From an uncultured Eggerthellaceae bacterium (lineage in GTDB: Bacteria; Actinomycetota; Coriobacteriia; Coriobacteriales; Eggerthellaceae): a DNA stretch of 18,674 nucleotides. This document shows, piece after piece, positions 13,922 to 18,674 of this stretch; position 1 is the first letter of the stretch; the number at the start of each line of letters is the position of its first letter. The stretch is taken from NCBI GenBank assembly GCA_934630485.1, contig CAKTWD010000021.1, forward strand, positions 1-18,674, in the 5' to 3' direction. Under the pieces are notes generated by a model. The model was not told where the DNA came from, did no database searches, and saw only the letters and a program-made list of their open reading frames with translations. The translations under genes were made by a program, and so were the position numbers.

Positions 13922-14928
13922 TGGACATCAAAGAGACTTTGACCCGTCTGAGCGTGATGGGAACCGAAACCGGGGTTCGCTCTCAGGCTTCGGCGTATTT
14001 TGAAAACAACAAGGACATGCTTGCGGCAAGCGATTTTGAATCTGCGATGCGCCTAGGGTGCTTTGACAAGGAATTCACGTATTACGGCGTAGGCTATACC
14101 GACGTTCAGGGGAAGATCGCATATCGCATCAGCTCGCAAAGCGCTCGCCTGTATCGTTTTTCAAGATCATGCGCAGTAGAGGGATTGCTTCCGACGCCCG
14201 TTGTGCGATACACGGTTCGCAGGCCGTCGCCTTCTGGGCATGAGGACCTGATCAAGGTTGAGACGAAGAAGGATTGTGCTCGAAAGATCCGCAGCATCTA
14301 CAATGCCGATTATTTCCAGGCGATTGACGACGTGCTGAGATCTCCCGGATCGGATGCTGCTGCCGATATTCTTGACGGGCTGAAGGATGCGCTGACGGGC
14401 GTTTACGACTCCGATATGCTGCAGCAATTCGAAGGTCTTGCTCTGATTGCGCTCGAAGCAAGGCAAATCACCCCTCAGCGTGCGGTTGCTTACAACAAGT
14501 GGCTGACCGATATCAGACGACAGATGGAAGACGACATCGTTGTGAAGAGCCAGTGCAAAAAAGTGCTTAGCGGGTTCCAGTACCGTGCGGGCGACTCTTG
14601 GCGCACCTTCTGGGATGCGCGCAGGGAAGTGGTCGAAGAAGCGCGTCAAGCTAAGATGCTTGACGGCATAGAATGCACGACGGTCATTTCCAAAGACTAT
14701 TGGTTGCGCGAGATGTCGGAGTTTCCTGCGGTGCGTGAAAAGTTCGTTAAAGAGCTCGAAGACGGCTTAAGCGGCGTTTACCGGGATTATTACGATGCGA
14801 TTAGGCAACTTCCGCCTGCCGTCTCGGGCGACTTGTTCGAAGAGCGCGAGGCTTTTGTGAAAGATCGCTGCAGTGAGGAGGCTGCTAAGGCGTTTTCGTC
14901 TCTTCGAGTTCGTTGGAATTTGCTTTAG
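13921..14928 (+). CDS. Unrecognised 335-residue soluble protein coupled to the ABC ATPase
   Basis: I do not recognise the family. The product is charged, mostly helical by eye, and has no signal peptide or membrane segment. A small alpha/beta N-terminal region with GVGYTDVQGKIAYRISSQSARLYRFSR in two parts (about residues 58-85) precedes helical stretches rich in Arg, Lys, Glu and Asp. The start is set by a TAATG overlap with the ATPase stop, so upstream in-frame ATG codons inside the ATPase gene are rejected. A terminator follows 22 bases after the stop. Gene order suggests it is the effector or client partner of the ATPase and zinc-ribbon protein. No function is proposed. Confidence 0.8.
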   Translation: MDIKETLTRLSVMGTETGVRSQASAYFENNKDMLAASDFESAMRLGCFDKEFTYYGVGYTDVQGKIAYRISSQSARLYRFSRSCAVEGLLPTPVVRYTVRRPSPSGHEDLIKVETKKDCARKIRSIYNADYFQAIDDVLRSPGSDAAADILDGLKDALTGVYDSDMLQQFEGLALIALEARQITPQRAVAYNKWLTDIRRQMEDDIVVKSQCKKVLSGFQYRAGDSWRTFWDARREVVEEARQAKMLDGIECTTVISKDYWLREMSEFPAVREKFVKELEDGLSGVYRDYYDAIRQLPPAVSGDLFEEREAFVKDRCSEEAAKAFSSLRVRWNLL

Positions 14929-14950
14929 CTGATCTTCAGGTTGTGCCTGT

Positions 14951-14987
14951 GGGCTAGACGAGGACCTTGTCTAGCCCTTCTTTATTT
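14951..14987 (+). terminator. Terminator of the zinc-ribbon/ABC/unknown operon
   Basis: GGGCTAGAC (14951-14959) pairs perfectly with GTCTAGCCC (14969-14977) around a 9-base loop, followed by TTCTTTATTT. Confidence 0.85.
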
Positions 14988-14995
14988 ATGGAGCA

Positions 14996-15031
14996 AAACA
15001 AAAAATACCCGACCGGAGTACCGATCGGGTA
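14996..15031 (-). terminator. Terminator of the thioredoxin-like gene
   Basis: TACCCGACCGG (15006-15016) and CCGATCGGGTA (15021-15031) pair with one mismatch around AGTA. On the minus strand a long T-rich run (complement of 14996-15005) follows. Confidence 0.82.
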
Positions 15032-15037
15032 GGCCAA

Positions 15038-15082
15038 GACCGCAGTGGTGTAGGAGTTGAAGAGGAAAGGAGATCTGCGGTC
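15038..15082. repeat. Inverted repeat in the 3' leader of the thioredoxin-like transcript
   Basis: GACCGCAG (15038-15045) and CTGCGGTC (15075-15082) are perfect 8-bp inverted arms around a 29-base, purine-rich spacer (pyrimidine-rich on the minus-strand transcript). It lies between the stop codon at 15089 and the terminator. Confidence 0.6.
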
Positions 15083-15088
15083 AAAGGT

Positions 15089-15415
15089 TTAATCGATGAG
15101 CTTCTCGATTTCCTCGGCAAAATTGTCCTGAGGCTCTTCGCCCGCGATTTTCGCTACGTATTCCCCGTTTTCGTTGAAGAAGATCGTCTGAGGGACGCCT
15201 TTAAGACCAAGGCCGGTGAAGAGACTGGGGTCTTCTTCGATGTCGACTTCGTAGAAGTTGAACTTGCCTTGATAATCTTCGTCCTCGGAAAGCTCCTCCA
15301 GCAAAGGGTGGACGCTCTGGCAGACATGACAGGTTTTCCTGGAGAACATGACGAGGCACGGCATGCCCGAGTCATAAACGTTTTCGTCAAAAGTTGCGGT
15401 GGTGAGCTTCTTCAT
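15089..15415 (-). CDS. Thioredoxin-like protein with CHVC active site
   Basis: This 108-residue protein has the full thioredoxin fold length. The redox motif is CHVC at residues 29-32, preceded by MFSRKT instead of the usual hydrophobic-W stretch. The cis-proline loop is GVPQT and the last helix ends in EEIEKLID. The classical WCGPC is absent, so redox potential and partners probably differ from housekeeping thioredoxin. There is no signal peptide, hence cytoplasmic. A GAGAGGAG ribosome-binding site lies at about 15421-15428. It is monocistronic, divergent from the permease gene and ends in its own terminator. It may serve a dedicated reductase or protect against oxygen; the sequence does not say. 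Confidence 0.88.
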   Translation of the reverse strand: MKKLTTATFDENVYDSGMPCLVMFSRKTCHVCQSVHPLLEELSEDEDYQGKFNFYEVDIEEDPSLFTGLGLKGVPQTIFFNENGEYVAKIAGEEPQDNFAEEIEKLID

Positions 15416-15662
15416 CGCGGCTCCTCTCTGTCGGTGGAATGACTTCGCTGACCTCTAAAAAGATAGATCCAAATTCAAAAAGGGAATAACAGGCAAGGAT
15501 TGATATCGGCCTTCCTTTACAGTTGATCCTTGTGTCACGCGAAACATGTGACCAGCTCGCTGCCACCTGTTCTGCCTGTTATGCCATAACCTAATGCCTT
15601 CATAAAATTCTCATATAGACGGATCGGAAGGGGTCCGGGTAATTAGGTTGGAAGGAGAGAAA
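15416..15662. promoter_or_regulatory. Divergent regulatory region with nested inverted repeats
   Basis: This 247-base region separates the thioredoxin-like and permease genes. ATAACAGGCA (15486-15495) is perfectly inverted as TGCCTGTTAT (15573-15582). GTTATGCCATAAC (15578-15590) is a 13-base palindrome overlapping it. AACCTAAT (15588-15595) is inverted as ATTAGGTT (15642-15649), next to the AAGGAG at 15652-15657. TAAAAT at 15603-15608 is a candidate -10 box, with the palindrome at about -35. The layout fits a LysR-type operator, and a LysR gene lies downstream of the permease. Binding is inferred. Confidence 0.5.
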
Positions 15663-17117
15663 ATGGCAGACGGAGAGGGTAAGACCAAGCTTGCACCGTC
15701 AAGGAGGCGCTGGCTTGATCTTGCGATAATGCTTGTTCTCATGTTCGGCATTGGGGCACTTCCCCCATTCGGCACGGTAACGCCGTACGGCATGCAGATC
15801 TTGGGCATTTTGGTTGGCGTGATCTATGCCTGGATTCGCGGCGAGATCATTTGGTCTTCGGTTATCGCATTCGTCGTGATGGGACTTTGCGGGTCTAATA
15901 CGGTTGCAGGCGTTGTTTCCGGAGCATTCGGCAACGGAAGTGTGATCCAGGTTATCTGCGCGCTGCTTTTCTGCTATGCAATTCAGAGCACGGGTTTGCT
16001 TGACGTTATCGCTTCGTGGATCCTTTCAAGGAAGTTCGCTCGAAAGAGTCTCTGGAGCTTGGCATTCGCGTTCTTCCTTGCGGCAACTGTCGGCGCAATG
16101 ATTCTGGGCGGCGGTTTCCCGGTCGTTATCTTGCTGTGGACCGTCTTCTATGACGTCTGCGATCAGATGTGCATCAAGCCTTACGAGAAGTATCCGACGC
16201 TTGTCATGATCGGCATCGGCATCTGCGCCGATTCGGGCAGCATCGTTATGCCGTACAACCCCTGGCTTGCCATCTGCAACGGCATGTTCAGCTCGGTTTC
16301 CGGTGGACTGACGTTCAACATGGGCCTTTACGTTGCTTTCATGCTGATTCTGAACGTCGCGATCTTGTTCGCAGTCACGTTTGTCTTTTGGCTTATCGGC
16401 CGCAACATCGATTACTCCGAGATCTGCGTGCCGATGAGGGAAACGAAGCTTACGAAGCGCGATAAGAGGATGGCCCTTTATCTCGTGTTCGCCCTTGCGC
16501 TTCTTGTTCTTCCTGGCGTTCTCCCTGGCGGAAACCCTGTATTCGATGTTTTGCGCAAGATCGGTTTGTCGGGCATGTTCCTTTTGGTACCCGTCTTCTA
16601 CATGATGGTTACCTATGAAGGCGAGAATCTGTACGATATCGGAAAGGCTCTCAAGGAAGGCGTCGCTTGGGATACCGTGGTGCTGATCGCTTGCGCCCTG
16701 ACGCTTGGTAGCGCTCTGACCAGCAAGGACACGGGCATTGCCGCTTGGCTTGGCTCGATCGTAAGCAGCCTCTTGGCCGGCCAGTCGATTGCAATGGTCA
16801 TGATCATCATGATCGCCGCTGTGGTTGTCTTGACGAATGCCATCAACAACGCCGTTGTTGCCACTATCATGCTTCCCCTTGGCGTAACCATCATCACGGC
16901 CATGGGCGGCAACCCCACCTTGTTCGCAATGTTCGTCGTCGTTCTCTCGTTGCAGGGCATCGTTATGCCTTCTGGTTCCATCGTCGGCGCTCTGCTGCAC
17001 GGCAACTCGAAGTGGCTCAAGCCCAGCATGATTTACAAGTACACGATTATCGGCGAGCTTGCCGTACTCGCGGTGTCTATCATCTGCATCCCGCTTGGTA
17101 ATATGCTGATCGGCTAA
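15663..17117 (+). CDS. DASS/SLC13-like anion or carboxylate permease
   Basis: This 484-residue, very hydrophobic protein has about 11-12 predicted membrane segments. It shows the ion-transporter superfamily pattern of two inverted halves: a first-half motif GSIVMPYNPW (about residue 195-204) and a second-half NAINNAVVATIMLPLG with VMPSGSIVGALLHGNSKW. The conserved SNT/TNN-type motifs are altered, so the transported anion may not be a classical dicarboxylate or citrate. The ATG at 15663 is preferred over an in-frame TTG at 15648 because AAGGAG lies between them at 15652-15657. A LysR gene follows after a terminator. The upstream inverted repeats suggest control by that regulator. Confidence 0.85.
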   Translation: MADGEGKTKLAPSRRRWLDLAIMLVLMFGIGALPPFGTVTPYGMQILGILVGVIYAWIRGEIIWSSVIAFVVMGLCGSNTVAGVVSGAFGNGSVIQVICALLFCYAIQSTGLLDVIASWILSRKFARKSLWSLAFAFFLAATVGAMILGGGFPVVILLWTVFYDVCDQMCIKPYEKYPTLVMIGIGICADSGSIVMPYNPWLAICNGMFSSVSGGLTFNMGLYVAFMLILNVAILFAVTFVFWLIGRNIDYSEICVPMRETKLTKRDKRMALYLVFALALLVLPGVLPGGNPVFDVLRKIGLSGMFLLVPVFYMMVTYEGENLYDIGKALKEGVAWDTVVLIACALTLGSALTSKDTGIAAWLGSIVSSLLAGQSIAMVMIIMIAAVVVLTNAINNAVVATIMLPLGVTIITAMGGNPTLFAMFVVVLSLQGIVMPSGSIVGALLHGNSKWLKPSMIYKYTIIGELAVLAVSIICIPLGNMLIG

Positions 17118-17168
17118 ACGGGCGCGATGACATACAATTGATGCGGACTTGCTTCCGCGAGTGCTGTC

Positions 17169-17200
17169 AGGGCGCCGGTGTTCGGCGCCCTGTTCCTTGT
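17169..17200 (+). terminator. Terminator between permease and LysR genes
   Basis: AGGGCGCCG (17169-17177) pairs perfectly with CGGCGCCCT (17183-17191) around a 5-base loop and is followed by a T-rich stretch (GTTCCTTGTTT). The next gene starts less than 30 bases after the stem. TACAAT at 17133-17138 is a possible -10 box ahead of the hairpin. Confidence 0.8.
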
Positions 17201-17218
17201 TTCTAGGGGTGATTCGCG

Positions 17219-18155
17219 ATGGATTTCAATCAACTTCGATATTTTCTTTCCATAGACAATTTTGGGTCGATGAGCAAGGCCGCCAAGCAGTTGGGTGTAT
17301 CGCAGCAGTCTCTTTCGGGCTCCATGAAGTCTCTTGAGAAAGAGCTAGGCGTTGGGTATTTGTTCTCAAGGACGAATAAAGGCGTGACCTTGACGCCTGC
17401 AGGCAAGGAGTTTAAAAGGTTCGCACTAGGGTCGATGCTAGGCTACAAAGAGATGCTTGTCGCGCTTGGCAAAAGCCAAACAGGTTGTCAGAAAACCCGT
17501 TTGGCAGTCGGGGCCACCGACATCATGAGCGCCGACTTTCTGCCTCCCTTCATCGTTGAATTCTTAAGTCGGTTCTCTAGTATCGATTTGAAGGTTTACA
17601 ACTTGTCGGAGAGCGAGATCGCCTCCCGTGTTGTGCAGGGAGACCTTGACGCAGGACTGGTGTTCAGGTCTATGGATAGCGGGTGCATTATGCCGACTGT
17701 GCAGGGGCCTTTGTCGTTCGACGTTGTTGCTCCCTGTGCGGTTTATTTTTTGGATGAGCACCCAGTGCCCGCTATCGTCTCATCGCGAAGTGACGTTTGC
17801 CCAGATATCCGATTATACCGTTGCACCCCGAGAGTTGTTCGATTCGGAGTTCACAAGGTCGTTGATGGGCGAGAGCTCGTCGGTTCTTTTGGACGTCCCT
17901 CTTGCGACGGAACCGCGCATGATCGTTGAGTCCGTTTCGCATAATCTGGCGATCTGTCCCGATGTCAAAATAGGTTCTAAGGGCTTGACGATGGCTGAGT
18001 CGTTCTCTCGATACCCGGTTGTCGCACGTCCCCTTGGCGGTGAAGAGGTAAAGCACTTTGATGCGATCCTCCTGACGAAAGAGGGGTCGGCGAAGTCGGA
18101 GGCGTTGACTATCTTCAGGCGCTCATTGTTGAAGTACGCTGGAACTTATGTTTGA
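17219..18155 (+). pseudogene. LysR-type regulator interrupted by a single-base frameshift
   Basis: The N-terminal frame gives a normal helix-turn-helix (LRYFLSIDNFGSMSKAAKQL, then SQQSLSGSMKSLEKELG and RTNKGVTLTPAG) and the first part of the effector domain up to FLDEHPV (about residue 183). It then turns into non-LysR sequence and stops at 17929. The next frame continues the LysR effector domain (REVTFAQISDYTVAPREL onward to LLKYAGTYV) and stops at 18155. Removing one base around 17768-17790, for example from the CCC at 17768-17770, restores a protein of 311 residues, the usual LysR length. This could be a recent mutation, a sequencing or assembly error, or a +1 recoding site; no recoding signal is evident. 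The start has AGGGGTGA upstream. Its likely target is the permease promoter region. Confidence 0.85.
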
Positions 18156-18306
18156 TCGAACGCCGTTTCCAGGCCGGTTTGTTCGGCGGTTCTATCAACA
18201 GAAGTGGTTTTTCGGGAATGATAATAGAGCATTGGTTTGCGACATTCCTTTGTGTTGGCATTGCGCCTTTTCTATTCATCCCGCCTTCCTCATGCGGAAG
18301 TTTTCA

Positions 18307-18349
18307 GGCAAAGAGAAAGGCGCCTGCAGGTGATTGACCCGCAGGCGCC
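18307..18349 (-). terminator. Terminator of the SPFH-type gene
   Basis: GGCGCCTGC (18319-18327) pairs perfectly with GCAGGCGCC (18341-18349). On the minus strand it is followed by a TTTCTCTTT stretch. The remaining bases of 18156-18395 show no gene. Confidence 0.75.
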
Positions 18350-18395
18350 CGTTGGTGCCAGGGCTTTGATCTTGGTTTGAACCTGGTCTGAACCG

Positions 18396-18674
18396 TTACG
18401 GCCTGGGCTTGCCGCAGTTGCTGCAGAACTTGCCCGAGTTCACCGATCCGCACTCGCAGGTCCAGTCGGTGGAGGGCTTGGGCGTGCCGCACTCGCTGCA
18501 GAATTTGCCGGAGTTGTTGGCGCCGCACTGCGGGCAGAACCAACCGCCAGCGGCGGCTGCGGGTGCAGGTGCCGGAGCGGGGGCGGGTGCTGGGGCGGCT
18601 GCCTGCTGGGCAGCGCCCTGCTGGAACAGCTGAGCGGCGTTCATGCCGCCGATGTTGCCGGCCATGCCCATGCC
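18396..18674 (-). CDS. C-terminal part of an SPFH/YdjI-type protein with two zinc ribbons (partial)
   Basis: The minus-strand frame is open to the window edge, so the N-terminal SPFH (band 7) region, if present, lies outside. What is seen is a Gly-Met-Asn stretch (GNIGGMNAAQLFQQGAAQQ), then an Ala-Pro repeat linker and two zinc-ribbon units: CPQC with CSEC, then CECG with CSNC. This tail is characteristic of bacterial SPFH-domain proteins related to YdjI and to the so-called virion core protein family, which assemble at membranes in envelope stress responses. The match rests on the tail alone. The gene stops at 18396 and is followed by a terminator. Confidence 0.7.
   Translation of the reverse strand, partial: GMGMAGNIGGMNAAQLFQQGAAQQAAAPAPAPAPAPAPAAAAGGWFCPQCGANNSGKFCSECGTPKPSTDWTCECGSVNSGKFCSNCGKPRP

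Noticed and set aside
16026..17000. 324-codon minus-strand frame opposite the permease gene
   Set aside because: Composition rich in His, Asp and Glu, as expected for the antisense of a membrane protein gene; no domain seen.
18148..18337. Short overlapping plus-strand frames after the LysR gene
   Set aside because: About 60 codons each, no ribosome-binding site, composition not protein-like, and they run into the terminator of the opposite gene.
18543..18600. Tandem DNA repeat in the Ala-Pro coding stretch
   Set aside because: It is a simple codon repeat for a flexible linker in the zinc-ribbon protein, common in this family and not a mobile or CRISPR repeat.

Overview
The window looks like a chromosomal stretch from a GC-rich anaerobic actinobacterium, most likely the class Coriobacteriia, family Eggerthellaceae. 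This is inferred from gene content: an arylsulfotransferase-family beta-propeller protein, several LysR-type regulators of the kind abundant in that group, ferredoxin-linked 2-oxoacid oxidoreductase genes, a DASS-like permease, and an SPFH-type protein ending in zinc ribbons. No rRNA, tRNA, CRISPR array, insertion sequence or phage gene was seen.

Left part (1-3734): the 3' end of an arylsulfotransferase-family gene runs to 906. It converges on a DsbA-like dithiol protein gene (minus strand, 1100-2005) across two hairpins. A YigZ/IMPACT-family gene (2118-2756) then converges on a LysR regulator (minus, 2793-3734).

Middle-left (3735-9494): divergent from the LysR gene, across an AT-rich regulatory region, lies a plus-strand metabolic cluster. 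It holds a PaaK-like arylacetate-CoA ligase, a stand-alone LysR effector-binding domain with no DNA-binding domain, and a four-domain 2-oxoacid:ferredoxin oxidoreductase encoded by three genes (fused gamma-delta, alpha, beta). The gamma-delta/alpha junction carries an imperfect direct duplication around an 18-bp perfect palindrome, which creates a 42-codon mini-ORF linked by TAATG overlaps on both sides. A bidirectional terminator closes the cluster. The likely chemistry is CoA-dependent interconversion of 2-oxoacids and acyl- or arylacetyl-CoA with ferredoxin. The substrate cannot be read from sequence.

Middle-right (9587-14987): a minus-strand flavodoxin-family protein gene faces away from a plus-strand run. 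That run holds a type I phosphodiesterase/alkaline-phosphatase-superfamily enzyme, a strong intrinsic terminator, and then three overlapping or adjacent genes: a zinc-ribbon protein, an orphan ABC ATPase of ModF/YlmA type, and an unrecognised 335-residue soluble protein. The divergent intergenic region has two perfect 8-bp inverted repeats, each with an 11-nt spacer. The last three genes are the best candidate for an undescribed system.

Right part (15006-18674): a minus-strand thioredoxin-like gene (CHVC active site) is divergent from a DASS/SLC13-like permease. A terminator and a LysR gene follow; the LysR gene carries a single-base frameshift in its effector domain. The window ends inside the minus-strand C-terminal coding region of an SPFH/YdjI-type protein with an Ala-Pro linker and two zinc ribbons.
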